In this document: piece after piece, positions 26,142 to 37,035 of the stretch
Numbering within the stretch: position 1 is the stretch's first letter
Layout of the letters: each line of letters opens with the position of its first letter
From: Styela clava
Lineage: Eukaryota > Chordata > Ascidiacea > Stolidobranchia > Styelidae
Length of the DNA stretch: 64,000 bases
Assembly (NCBI RefSeq): GCF_964204865.1
Contig: NC_135252.1
Span: 24,821,383-24,885,382, forward strand
Direction of reading: 5' to 3'
Notes under the pieces: model-generated
What the model was told of the DNA's origin: nothing
The model's database searches: none
The model's input: only the letters and a program-made list of their open reading frames with translations
Translations under genes and position numbers: made by a program

Positions 26142-26345
26142 CCTCATGTATCAGCGTTAATGTATATTCTATTTTCAACCAACTTATGCAAATAGAATAA
26201 TATGTATGCATAGTGCGTTGTATAGATGAACCTTATTGCAACCTCTCGAGTATTGCGAGTGGCGGGATTTATGTCTGACAATTAAGAACGGATTTATATC
26301 TTTATTTTTTTAGTCAACATTTAGTATTGTTTGAGAAAAGTACTC

Positions 26346-26367
26346 TGGAGATGCCGGGCATCGATCC

Positions 26368-26402
<35 letters not shown>

Positions 26403-26418
26403 TATGAGCTACATCCCC
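26346..26418 (-). tRNA. tRNA-Ala-AGC: tRNA-Ala (AGC), reference copy
   Basis: 73-nt cloverleaf with anticodon loop TTAGCAT. The acceptor stem is GGGGATG with CATCTCC and includes the G3:U70 wobble pair, the main alanyl-tRNA synthetase determinant. Internal A and B boxes are intact. A TTTT-containing terminator context follows in the related copies, here less clear. Confidence 0.88.
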
Positions 26419-26513
26419 GATGCGGCTATGCGTGTTCAAATTTCATATACTCTTATATAAAAACACAATAATTCCTTTTCTGAAAAATAGGTTTGATAAA
26501 GTAAGGTATCGTA

Positions 26514-26640
26514 TAGGTAGCGTAGCCGGGCGTTCTGAAACGTCTGAAATTTCGTTGACATGTGCAGAGTTTGTTGATATTGTTCCCTAGACTCCGCGCG
26601 TGCCGAGACTGCTATTACATACAACTGTCCGCTTTCAAGT
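26514..26640. repeat. Spacer block, left part, before hAT insertion
   Basis: Left half of the non-tRNA spacer block best seen at 39066-39493. The right half resumes at 29250. Confidence 0.75.
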
Positions 26641-26648
26641 CTCTAGTG

Positions 26649-29249
26649 CAGGGGTTCTCAACCTGGGGTTCGCAAACCCCCAGGGGTTCACGAGAAGATT
26701 TCCAGGGGTACTTGAATGACAGTTAAGTTTTCATGTGTTGCTATTTTTTAATGTCCTTTACTATCAGAGGAAAATGCGTGCCGATTGAAAATCAGCGTGA
26801 ATTTTCCCTGATCCTAATATAAGATAAGATTTTATTTCGATTCATTCGCAAAAACAAAATAAACATATATACTCAAAAGATTAAGGCGAAGAATCTGGAA
26901 AGTGAACAAAACCTAATAAAATAGGTTTAAAACGTATTAAACGCGTTCACTTACCAAAGAAGAAAGAAACGAGTCACAAACACAAACAAATAAACATGAA
27001 TATTGACGGCAGTCATTACTCAGGCGTTTCACTTGGTAATCAGGTTGCGTGCAATCTTTTCAAAAACAAAAAAGTGAATTAAATATCCGCTGTGCGTGTG
27101 ATGCGGCATGTAAACAAACAGTCCGAAAAATCCTAGTAGGAGGTGCGAATGCATGTTTCCGTTCCATACTCAAACATATATCTAGTAAAATCTACTAAAA
27201 CGTTAACACACCAATGAAAAAATCGATCGTAAAAAATTGTAAAAATCAAATTTTCAAATATCAGTTCGTGCAGTTTAACCGTAGTAGTATATTTTTACGG
27301 TTTAACATTTGTATATCCGGTCTTCTCCATATTTGAGCAGAGCATAATTTCGTCCATCACAAAATCTTCCATTTTGCACCCATGTTGCACATTTCCAGTC
27401 TTCCAATCTTGCGTTGTTGTGACTCAACAATGTGAAATTCACAGCTTTGCAGCCAAACTGAGCAATCTTAAAAGACAATGTGCTGTTCGCTCTTCAAATT
27501 GAGAAACTTATTTGCAATGAACAGGGACTACCTTCACACTAATGTTCTGTATTAGAGAAATGAATACTTTTGTTTAATATCATTGAAAACAGTGATTCCC
27601 AACCTTTCTGGCGGACCGGTAAAATTAAATAAAATGTACTCGCGGACAGGAAAAAATTTAAATGAGTAAAATAGAAAATAATAACATATATTTGCGAAAT
27701 GTAATGCAATGGTGGGCAATTGAAAGCATTTCATATGAATAAAAACAAATAATGCGTCGGCCAAAAATTGATATAAGTAGATCAAACTTTCTCCAGAAGA
27801 AACTTATTCTCCTCGTTCTTATTGAAAAATATCGAAAAACTTTGTTGGTCAACTGATCTCATATTAATCCTTCTGCAGTTAGAAAGTGTTTATTTCGATT
27901 TTCCAATACAACAAAACAATACATGGCAAAACAAACAAATGTACGGAAAATCAGGAAAGTGGGCAAAATCAAAAAAAGATTTAATACGTGCTGGTGCACA
28001 TGCCCACTTACCCCAAACAGCAAACAACACATTGAAGTAAATTGAAAAAAAGGAACACGGAAGATAATTCGGGCGGAAATACTTGGGTGTGGATGTGGAG
28101 TTTTAACATGGAGTGTAATTTCTACTGTATCTGTACATATAAATAACGACAATTGTAGAACATAAACAAACAAGCAGTGCGCAATATATGGTAAATAATT
28201 TGATTACAAACGCACTCAACTAATAGTCTACCGGACGATAAACAACAAGGATAAAAGTACCATAAAAGAAAACAACAACAAACGAAGTAAAATATGACAA
28301 GAGAATTGCCCTGGCGTTACAACTTCAGTTTTAATCAAAATTCATGTGCTTAGTGTAAGTAGTCTTTTTTATGCAATCTATCTTCAAATATTCGTTACAT
28401 TTGACTGTTCATGTTTTTCCTAGCTTCGACCAGTTTTCCATGATAAACTCCACGCAGGCCAGCAATGCTTGCCTAGCATGATCTGATGCGAACTGTAACA
28501 TATCGTATCAGTACTGTATCCGACAACATCGTTTTGATTTAAGTTTGTATGTATCTTCTCAGTAGGGTTTATACTCGTCTAATTTCCAAGTTTTCGTCCA
28601 AATATTTCCTACTCCAGTATTCCACCGTTGATATTTTACGTCCGCATCCGACGGCGGTCTCAACAGGAGCCAACATTAGCCAACACATCAAACAAACCTG
28701 CAGGGTCGCAACAAGCTCCTATTTTACTGGATGCCATTGCGAAGACCTGGAATACTGTCCATGACTCTTTTCTGCTTTGAACAAGAAATATTCCTAACCT
28801 TTTAATTGGAAGTCCATATTGAGCAGGAAAAGCATGCAGAACAAAAAAAAAAATACATGTGCCGATCTTTGGCTTTCTAAATTTTGCCAGATTTGCGATT
28901 AATCGGAACCGAAAAAGTGAAAAATGTGGTTACTCAGCGCTAAGACGTCGTCGGGCTATTGATACCACAAATAGAAATATGTCGACGAAAAAGAGATTGC
29001 GTAATAAACAAACACAACGCCGTTATTCCGGGTTCGGTAAAGCGAGTGAGACAACTGAAAAACAACAAAATTTTTCACATACTGACAAAAATGCTCCCAC
29101 TGCTGGTCCGCGGACTAGGTGTTGGGAACCATTGCCAACCAAACCAAATTATTAGTTAATATATTGAAACTTATTTGGTTACTGGGGGTTCGTGTTGATT
29201 ATTTCATGACTCGGGGGGTACTTAACAGGAATAAGGTTGAGAACCCCTA
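26649..29249. mobile_element. 2.6-kb hAT-like element inserted in a spacer block
   Basis: Starts CAGGGGTTCTCAACC and ends GGTTGAGAACCCCTA. Flanks CTCTAGTG and CTTTAGTA match at 6 of 8 bases. Spacer-block paralogs such as 33770-33800 read through the same site uninterrupted, giving an empty-site comparison. No transposase is recognised; the internal reading frames look incidental. Confidence 0.8.
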
Positions 29250-29580
29250 CTTTAGTAGTTAAAAACGTGTGAAATCTTGGTTGTGTATTTTAATCTTCAG
29301 TTAAAACAGTAGAACATCAGAAGACTTAACTTAGTTTGTGGAACAGGCTTATCGTTGCAGTATAGATGCGTGTTGCGATAGATTCTCCAGTCGAGGGACA
29401 ATCAAGTAAACGCCCCAAAAATCGAAACGCGTCATCACCTCACTCGACCAATCAACGGTCGACGCGACCCGGACCATGGTGTCGCTGTAAATGAGAGAAC
29501 TTATACAAAAGAAATGTTTTTTGTATTGAAAATATATAAGTTTAAATCCGGAAAAATCTTGCGAACAAATAAAATTCATA
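29250..29580. repeat. Spacer block, right part
   Basis: Continues the block begun at 26514. It retains the minus-strand 42-codon frame also seen at 39461-39333, here with Trp, Met and Gly substitutions but no stop. Confidence 0.75.
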
Positions 29581-29605
29581 ATATGATATTGCGATCAAAG
29601 TACTC

Positions 29606-29665
29606 TGGAGACGCCGAGCATCGATCCCGGTACCTCGAGAATGCTACGCGCGCGTTCTGAGCTAC
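29606..29665 (-). pseudogene. tRNA-Ala pseudogene
   Basis: T-arm recognisable; anticodon region changed to GCTACG and the D-arm/acceptor 5' side deleted. Confidence 0.8.
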
Positions 29666-29990
29666 GGTGCTCGGAGTCGATATCCGCATCTCCTTGGATC
29701 GGGCGTCTTTTGGGTATCCAGGTCGCCCCGACTTCTTGACGTAAAACTGTTTTAAGATTTATATTTATTTGATTTATATATTATTGTTATTTTTCTATTG
29801 CTGTTAGACTTATGACATGAGTGTCGCTGCTCGATAACCAGGCTTGGTGTCTCGCGCCTCCCGTCACCCTAAAGTACCATATTACTTAATTTTTGTATTG
29901 TGTATTCACAATGTGTGCTTTAGAATGGTCGAAAAATAAATTAATGGTATATGTAAATACTGAGATAATAGACACATTCTTTTTTTTCAG

Positions 29991-30117
29991 GATTTATGCT
30001 GCTCACCAGTACTGCTGTTACGGGTGTGCAATGAAACTAAAAAAGCGGCAAAAAACATGTCCTGTCTGTAGACGAAATATTGATTTGGTTGTCAAAAATT
30101 ATATTTACCAAATATAA
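29991..30117 (+). CDS. Mdm2/Mdm4-like RING finger, terminal exon
   Basis: A strong polypyrimidine tract and CAG precede 29991, and the frame ends at TAA 30115-30117. The 41 codons give the second half of a RING: His, Cys at +4, Cys at +7, then CAMKLKKR, then CPVCR, ending in the hydrophobic NYIYQI. Spacing of His/Cys ligands and the Cys-Ala-x-Lys-Leu-Lys-Lys-Arg stretch match the C-terminal RING of Mdm2, an E3 ligase for p53-family proteins. The C-terminal tail is important for RING dimer function in that family. No upstream exon with the first Cys pair was found, so this may be a far-spliced last exon or an orphan copy. Confidence 0.65.
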
Positions 30118-30499
30118 TGTAATGTATTTTAAATGTATTATCAACATTTCTTTTTGCAATACTTAACATATTACATCACATCTGCAGTTTTTACATTATT
30201 ATCTCACTATTTCGTTTGAATGCCTAATAAGTTTCTTTTATGAATGTTCAGTTTGATAATTGAATACAATCTCGCATGCGAAGGTTTCAAATGGAAATGG
30301 CCACAGCGCAAAAAAAAGTATTGAATCAATAAATAAAAAGTGAAACTCTAAAAGGCTCACCATTTCCTATGACTGACATAAAAATAAACAAATGATGAAG
30401 ACTTCAACAAGGATATTTACAAATATTTATTTAATATTATTGTTAACAAGTTGAAAGAAATATATATACAACAATTCGTGTGAAATAAGACAAAGGCAA
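30118..30499. other. Non-coding gap, probable 3' UTR
   Basis: AT-rich sequence following the RING exon stop. AATAAATAAA near 30329 could be a polyadenylation signal. Nothing else seen. Confidence 0.4.
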
Positions 30500-32809
30500 T
30501 TAAGCCACTGTGCCTCGCAAGAAATCGAGAATTTCCTTCAAGGCGAAATACCTCTTTCTAGATCTCAGCAAATTACAAGAGAAAAACAGTTTCATTTTTA
30601 TTTTTAACGTTTTTAGCATTTCCATCAGAAAATCTATATTATATGTGGCCAAATTTGGTCTGTTTTTCACAATCTCCCGTAATTGGTATCTAGAAAGATT
30701 TTCTTTACCTTTAAGAAAACCCTCTACATTTACGTGGTAATACAACCACAGCATATCAGTTTGAGATATTATTCTCTTGCGAGAAACTGTAGTTTTAATT
30801 GCTTTTGTCCTCGCAGAATCTCTATCTGAACAGGATATTCTTTTTTTCGGCGTTTGGTATGCTTTTGAGGAGGTTGAGGGTAGGTCCAATGTGGTGTCAA
30901 TAACTTCTTCAGTTATTTCGGGTGTTTCGGAGGGTACGGAAATTCCGGAGGTTGAAGGTATATCAGAGGGGTCCACAAGTATGTCAGATTGTTTTTCCGA
31001 GAATCGGGTTTCAGCTGCCAATAAGTTTTGAGATATTATTTCTGAACCACGCAGAGCTGTGTGCTCCTTGTATAGTAAATGATATATTTTTCGTGATATT
31101 TTCAATGAATGGCCCATTGCCCTGGCCACATCTCTTTATTGGTATTCGGGCATATTTGAGGCCCGGGTTTCGGTCATTTTTCGCATTATTGTGATGCTGA
31201 TGTTTTCGCCGAAAACTTTTGCCGGTGACGATCTGACGCACTTGTCGACCCGTTTTTGTTTCTTCAAAGGGGTGACTATCGATAGTTAAATATATTTTGT
31301 AGTATCGACAGTATTTTACATATATTTGAATATTAGGGTATACTTTGCAGAGTTGTGAGTCCATGATTGAATATATCCTGTTATTTTACGTTGTATGTAC
31401 ATATAAAATTGTCCAATGGAAGCGAATGCGTTTACGAAGTTTTATTACCTTTGAAAATATTTCATAGTCTTCTAGTGACATCGTAAGAAAACTTACCAGT
31501 CTTTAATTTTTTGTTCCTTCACTGTAATTTGGAACAACCTTTGATCTTCATATTCTCTGGCCTGTTTGAGCTCGCCAACCTTCATACAGGAAAAGTACCC
31601 AACACTCCCGCCGCGTTCGAGGATATGGCGAGCTACAAACAGGCCAAGGCACGTGTTGAGTGTTTTCTCGGAGACAGGTTAAACGTCGAGGTCTTCGCCT
31701 CTTGATATTCTGGACCACTGAAATACCTGAAAACAAGCGAAATTGAAAAACTTGAATATGTTTAATTGTAACATAATTTTTTTTATTTGCATCTATAACA
31801 ATTTGGCCTATTTAAAATGTTGAACATTGACACATCATACATTAGAATGTAAGTGAACGGAATTAACAGTTTCGCCAACAGAATTTTTAACTTTTGTGAA
31901 TATTCGTCGAGTAATACGTTTCTAAAGTTATTTGGAAAATACATTTTTTTTGGAAGATATAAAGCTAGGTTAAGCATTTAATATAAATAGAATTAAAAAA
32001 AAAATGTTGTATTGGTAATCCTACCAAATAAATTTGTCACAATAAGGGGAATTTTGCAAAATCGATCGTTTCACAAACCTCAACAGATTAGGCTATGATA
32101 GAATTTGAATTTCATGTTTACTAATTTAGGAAATAATATAGTACTTACTCAATGACGGGTCCCAATAGTTTGTCCATCCGTGCCCGGTCTGTCACGTTCT
32201 TCAGGGAAGTTTTCTGCCTTTTTTTTCTGCTAGCAGATGCGGAAGCCAAAGCTATACCATCAATGATCCTTTTGAAATCGACACCAGCTACTGTATAGTC
32301 ATTAAACAGCGTCCAATTACAGAAGTGCTTAATGGCTATTAGGTGGCGGTATTTGAGGGCAGGAGATATCTTGTTGTTCGTCTCAAGTAGCTGGTGGATA
32401 TTTACTGGAGTCACACCTTCGAAATAAATTTTGAGTTCGTTTATCGCATATTTCGCCATTTGGGGGTCCTTTGCTTTCTGGTTAATTACACCTTTTTGCA
32501 GATCCGCTTCATACTTTTGGAGGATCTGAAAAGAAAGTACCATCAAAATATTTAGTTTGTTGTACGATAGGGATGTGTGTGTACTAATCCTATGAATGTG
32601 CTTATGAAATAATGAACACGTAATCTCACATCATAGTATATGGACTCTTGCGTAATATTTCCTAGTGTTTCATCCAACCCCTCTCCTTGTTTTTATGAAC
32701 TGTCCTCAGATGTCGTCTCAAAGTCGCTGTCAAATTAACTTTATGGCAGATGGTGCATCTGGTATATTTGTTAAAATCTATTGCGGCACCGGTTTGACGG
32801 TAAAGATAT
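30500..32809 (-). pseudogene. C2H2 / tyrosine-recombinase-like gene remnant
   Basis: Four minus-strand pieces lie in order. 32809-about 32676 follows a CTACAG acceptor and encodes a C2H2 finger (CTICH...RRHLRTVH). 32525-32149 has good splice ends and a helical, basic-ended segment. 31717-31497 carries, in one frame, an Arg-containing stretch ending ERGGSVGYF...GELKQARE, similar in layout to the first catalytic Arg region of tyrosine recombinases, but the frame changes within the exon. 31129-30500 starts ARAMGHSLKISRKIYH, like the Gly-His...Tyr end of such enzymes, then a Ser/Thr/Pro linker and a basic helix. Finger plus recombinase-like core resembles recombinase-derived host genes or Cryptons. 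Frameshifts suggest decay; a real gene with unrecognised introns is the alternative. Confidence 0.45.
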
Positions 32810-33079
32810 CTGTAGAATTGAGTAAAATAAATATGATGTAAATATTTGCATACGAAACAGAATGACAGGAAGCAGTAATAATAGTCAGAATACGAAATTT
32901 GAATAGCCAAGAAGCGATGAAATGGATTTTAGCAATAACAACCGTCCAGAACGTTCAAAATGACATCGAAGACAAAAAATTCTCACTACAATATTTACCC
33001 CGAGTAAAATTCTCCCTATAACTCCACTGTAAAATTTTTGCACTTATTTTAGGGGAGGCTTCGCGATTTGTAGTCTATA

Positions 33080-33330
33080 TTTCTCTCCTCCGTGATAAAT
33101 AAGTGAATCATATCTTATCTGTTTCACTTGCATTTGAATCCGTTATCCAAACACATAGGTTTCAATTCGAAATTGCAAATTCTTACCGCTGCCGCAAATC
33201 ACATAAAACGGTAAAGCTGTCTTTGAGCATTTGAAATGTACTGTCTGTCAGAACTATCTCAATTGTTATGAATTTATCTATAGAAAGTGCGCATTTCTCT
33301 TACAAATAAAAACAATTTGTCCGTATATTA
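33080..33330. repeat. Segmental duplicate of 25609-25859
   Basis: See 25609-25859. Begins inside a SINE-like tail. Confidence 0.75.
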
Positions 33331-33668
33331 GTCCGGCAACTCTACAAGCATATAACAGCCAAACAAAACATCACTGAAGAGCGGAGAACACGGCCGACCA
33401 GCGCAACGATCGGAGAAAGAGAGCGAAAGACATGATTTTTCTCTCACGTGTAGTGAGTGGTCAGAGTCCAGATCCGACAAAACAGCATTGAATAAGGGTC
33501 AACACAACAGTCCACAAACATCAAAATATATATCCACACGATATAAACAGAAGCACTATGGTCCGTGACAATAGCGAGGTAGAGTGGTCTAACTTGCTAC
33601 TTGATTGCTACTTCCGTTTCTATCAATCGTTTTGTTTCGGCTCTCAAACATAAACAAGACAAAAAGTA
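33331..33668. other. Unique non-coding spacer
   Basis: No gene or repeat recognised between the segmental duplicate and the spacer block. Confidence 0.4.
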
Positions 33669-34020
33669 GGGCGTTCTGTAACGTCTGAAATTTCGTTAAC
33701 ATGTGCAGAGTTTGTTGATATTGTTCCCTAGACTCCACGCGTGCCGAGACTGCGCTTCCTGTCCGCTTCCAAGTGTCTAGTAGTTTAAAACGTGTGAAAT
33801 CTTGGTTGTGTATTCTAATCTTCAGTCAAAGCGATAACGGTAGATTTGATCCAAAGTTTCAGTAAAAGTAAAAATGTCATGAAAAGACTTAACTTAGTTT
33901 GTGGAACAGGCTTATCGTTGCAGTTGAGATGCATGTTGCGATAGATTCTCCAGTCGAAGGGCAATCAATTAAACGCCCCAGAAATCGAGACGCGCTGAGT
34001 GTATATCCAAGAGGTTGGAA
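33669..34020. repeat. Spacer block, truncated copy
   Basis: Contains the intact target site at about 33770-33800 that is interrupted by the hAT-like element at 26649. The minus-strand 42-codon frame lacks its start. Confidence 0.75.
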
Positions 34021-34084
34021 CAAATTGAAAATATATTCATTCAAACACAAAAGCACCCTTGAAATTTAATATTGTTTAACAATC

Positions 34085-34110
34085 TGGAGATGCCGTGCAT
34101 CGATCCCGGC

Positions 34111-34141
<31 letters not shown>

Positions 34142-34157
34142 TATGAGCTACATCCCC
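34085..34157 (-). tRNA. tRNA-Ala-AGC: tRNA-Ala (AGC), T-stem mismatch
   Basis: One T-stem pair is lost compared with the 26346 copy. The anticodon loop and G3:U70 are kept. Confidence 0.7.
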
Positions 34158-34261
34158 GATGCGACTATGTTGTGTTCAAGTTTCATATATTTTTATATAA
34201 AAACACAATAATTCATTTTCCTAAAAATAGGTTTGATAAAGTAGGGTATCGTATAGGTAGC

Positions 34262-34620
34262 GTAGCCGGGCGTTCTGAAACGTCTGGAATTTTGTTGACA
34301 TGTGCAGAGTTTGTTGATATTGTACTCTAGTAGTTGGAAACGTGTAGAATCTTGGTTGTGTATTTTAATCTTCAGTAAACGATAAAGGTAAAATTGATTC
34401 AAAGTTCCAGTGAAAGTAAGTATGACATCAAAAGACTTAACTTATTTTGTGGAACAGGCTTATCGTTGCAGTTGAGATGCGTGTTGCGATAGATTCTCCA
34501 GTCGAAGGGCAATCAATTGAACGCCTCAAAAATCGAAATGCGTCATCACCTCACTCGACCAATCAACGGTCGAGGTGACCCGGACCATGGTGTCGCTATA
34601 AATGAAAAGACTTATACAGT
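34262..34620. repeat. Spacer block, internally deleted
   Basis: About 50 bp are missing after TTGTTGATATTGT. The minus-strand frame has a premature TGA. Confidence 0.7.
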
Positions 34621-34671
34621 CCCGGTACCTCGCACATGCTAAGCGCGCTCTCTACCATATGAGCTACATTT
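34621..34671 (-). pseudogene. Truncated tRNA-Ala
   Basis: 3' part missing, fused to the end of a spacer block; acceptor 5' side altered. Confidence 0.75.
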
Positions 34672-34788
34672 CGATGCGACGGTAAACGGAATCAGGAATT
34701 TTTATCAAACATTATTAGTTTTCGGAATTTTTCTATTTGAAACATTATATTACAAGTCTTCTCGTGGTAACAAATTTTGAACAAAAAC

Positions 34789-34870
34789 TGGCAGCGGTGG
34801 GATTCGAACCCACGCCATTGAAATGACTGGTGCCTAAAACCAGCGCCTTAGACCGCTCGGCCACGCTACC
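34789..34870 (-). tRNA. tRNA-Leu-TAG: tRNA-Leu (TAG), reference copy
   Basis: 82-nt type II tRNA, anticodon loop TTTAGGC, closed CTGGT/ACCAG stem, acceptor GGTAGCG with CGCTGCC, A box TGGCCGAGCGG and B box GGTTCGAATCC. In most copies a run of T follows the 3' end as pol III terminator. Confidence 0.9.
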
Positions 34871-34963
34871 CTCCATGTGTCAGCGTTAATGTATATTCTA
34901 TTTTCATCAACTTATGCAATAGAATAATATATATGCATACTACGTTGCATAGATGAACCTTAA

Positions 34964-34973
34964 GCATCGATCC

Positions 34974-35008
<35 letters not shown>

Positions 35009-35024
35009 TATGAGCTACATCCCC
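34964..35024 (-). pseudogene. tRNA-Ala (AGC) lacking its 3' end
   Basis: The last 12 bases (acceptor 3' strand and start of T-stem) are replaced by the AACCTTAAG spacer. Confidence 0.8.
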
Positions 35025-35125
35025 GATGCGACTATGTTTTTCATCAAACCTTATTAGTTTTTAGGATTTTTTTATTTGAATTAATATATTACAAGTTATC
35101 GTGGTATCAAAGTTCGAGCAAAAAT

Positions 35126-35207
35126 TGGCAGCGGTGGGATTCGAACCCACGCCATCGAAATGACTGGTGCCTTAAACCAGCGCCTTAGACCGCTCGGCCA
35201 CGCTACC
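35126..35207 (-). tRNA. tRNA-Leu-AAG: tRNA-Leu (AAG), reference copy
   Basis: 82 nt, anticodon loop TTAAGGC. Differs from the Leu-TAG reference only at the wobble base and one variable-arm base. TTTTT follows the gene as terminator. ATTTGCAT lies 44-51 nt upstream. Confidence 0.92.
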
Positions 35208-35515
35208 CTGAATATATCAGCGTTGATGTATATTCTATTTTCATCAACATATGCAAATAGAATAATATGTATGCATAGTACGTTGTATAGATGAACCTTA
35301 AGCTTAGCATTGCGAGTGGTGAGATTTATGTCTGACAATTAGGAGCGGATTTCTATCTTTATTTTTTTGTGGTTAGTTTGACTTATTGGGTAAAATTATG
35401 AAATAATGAAAGACCTTTTTTGAGTGTTTATGCCAGAGGTTGGAACGAATTGAAAATATATCCATTAAAACACAAAAGCACCCTGAAAATTTAGTATTGT
35501 TTAACAAAAGAAGTC

Positions 35516-35537
35516 TGGAGATGCCGGGCATCGATCC

Positions 35538-35572
<35 letters not shown>

Positions 35573-35588
35573 TATGAGCTACATCCCC
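35516..35588 (-). tRNA. tRNA-Ala-TGC: tRNA-Ala (TGC), reference copy
   Basis: 73 nt, anticodon loop TTTGCAT. Identical to the Ala-AGC reference except for the wobble base. G3:U70 present. TTTT starts 7 nt after the gene. Confidence 0.92.
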
Positions 35589-35757
35589 CATGCGACTGGC
35601 GGATTCGAACCAACGCTATCGAAATGACTGGTGCATTAGACCAGCGCCTAAAACGGAATTTGGAATTCTTCATCAAACATTATTAGTTTTCGGGATTTTT
35701 CTATTTGAAATATTATATTACAAGTCTTCTCGTGGTAACAAATTTTGAAAAAAAAAC

Positions 35758-35839
35758 TGGCAGCGGTGGGATTCGAACCCACGCCATTGAAATGACTGGT
35801 GCCTAAAACCAGCGCCTTAGACCGCTCGGCCACGTTAAC
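35758..35839 (-). tRNA. tRNA-Leu-TAG: tRNA-Leu (TAG), acceptor changed
   Basis: 5' acceptor strand reads GTTAACG and no longer pairs fully with CGCTGCC; probably impaired. Confidence 0.6.
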
Positions 35840-36086
35840 CTACATATGTCAGCATTAATGTATATTATATTTTCATCAACCTATGCAAATAGAATATTAT
35901 ATATGCATACTACGTTGTATAGATGAACCTTAAGCTTAGCAGTACGAGTGGACTTATTGGTTAAAATTATATATCAATGAAAGACTTTTTCTTAGTGTAT
36001 ATGCAAGAGGTTGGAACGAATCGAACATTTTTTAATTCAAACACCAAAGCACGCTGGAAATTTGTTATTGTTTAACTAAAGTAATC

Positions 36087-36159
36087 TGGAGATGCCGGGC
36101 ATCGATCCCGGTACCTCACGCATGCTAAGCGCGCGCTCTACCATATGAGCTACATCCCC
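36087..36159 (-). tRNA. tRNA-Ala-AGC: tRNA-Ala (AGC), G:U in anticodon stem
   Basis: One C-to-T change makes a wobble pair. First of a head-to-tail pair, 12 nt from the next gene. Confidence 0.8.
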
Positions 36160-36171
36160 GATGCGACTATG

Positions 36172-36193
36172 TGGAGATGCCGGGCATCGATCC

Positions 36194-36228
<35 letters not shown>

Positions 36229-36244
36229 TATGAGCTACATCCCC
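36172..36244 (-). tRNA. tRNA-Ala-AGC: tRNA-Ala (AGC)
   Basis: Identical to 26346. Second of a pair with an 85-nt period. Confidence 0.9.
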
Positions 36245-36345
36245 GATGCGACTATGTTTTTCATCAAACCTTATTAGTTTTTAGGATTTTTTTATTTGAA
36301 TTAATAAATTACAAGTTATCGTGGTACCAAAGTTCGAGCAAAAAT

Positions 36346-36427
36346 TGGCAGCGGTGGGATTCGAACCCACGCCATCGAAATGACTGGTGCCTTAAACCAG
36401 CGCCTTAGACCGCTCGGCCACGCTACC
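36346..36427 (-). tRNA. tRNA-Leu-AAG: tRNA-Leu (AAG)
   Basis: Identical to 35126. Confidence 0.92.
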
Positions 36428-36735
36428 CTGCATATATCAGCGTTGATGTATATTCTATTTTCATCAACATATGCAAATAGAATAATATGTATGCAAAGTA
36501 CGTTGTATAGATGAACCTTAAGCTTAGCATTGCGAGTGGTGAGATTTATGTCTGACAATTAGGAGCGGATTTCTATCTTTATTTTTTTGTGGTTAGTTTG
36601 ACTTATTGGGTAAAATTATGAAATAATGAAAGACCTTTTTTGAGTGTATATGCCAGAGGTTGGAACGAATTGAAAATATATCCATTAAAACACAAAAGCA
36701 CCCTGAAAATTTAGTATTGTTTAACAAAAGAAGTC

Positions 36736-36746
36736 TGGAGATTTCC

Positions 36747-36781
<35 letters not shown>

Positions 36782-36797
36782 TATGAGCTACATCCCC
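36736..36797 (-). pseudogene. tRNA-Ala (TGC) with T-arm deletion
   Basis: About 11 bases of the T-arm are missing. Confidence 0.8.
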
Positions 36798-36953
36798 CAT
36801 GCGACTGTCGGTTTTGAACCAACGCTATCGAAATACTGGTGCCTTAGACCAGCGCCTAAAAACGGAATTTGGAATTTTTCATCAAACATTATTAGTTTTC
36901 GGGATTTTTCTATTTGAAATATTATATTACAAGTCTTCTCGTGCAAAATGCAG

Positions 36954-37035
36954 GGTAGCGTGGCCGAGCGGTCTAAGGCGCTGGTTTAAGGCACCAGTCA
37001 TTTCGATGGCGTGGGCTCGAATCCCACCGCTGCCA
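36954..37035 (+). tRNA. tRNA-Leu-AAG: tRNA-Leu (AAG), inverted copy
   Basis: The only full-length array gene on the plus strand. The T-loop and B box read GGCTCGAATCC, losing the conserved T54. It lies in an inverted segment of about 100 bp (36944-37043) that replaces a Leu-TAG gene. Confidence 0.75.

Noticed and set aside
28859-29155. 98-codon basic frame inside the hAT-like element
   Set aside because: No transposase motif; composition is basic and low-complexity, and the element looks non-autonomous.
31511-31705. Plus-strand 64-codon frame opposite the recombinase-like exon
   Set aside because: The minus strand has matching splice signals and a recombinase-like layout, so the plus frame is probably its shadow, although it reads smoothly.
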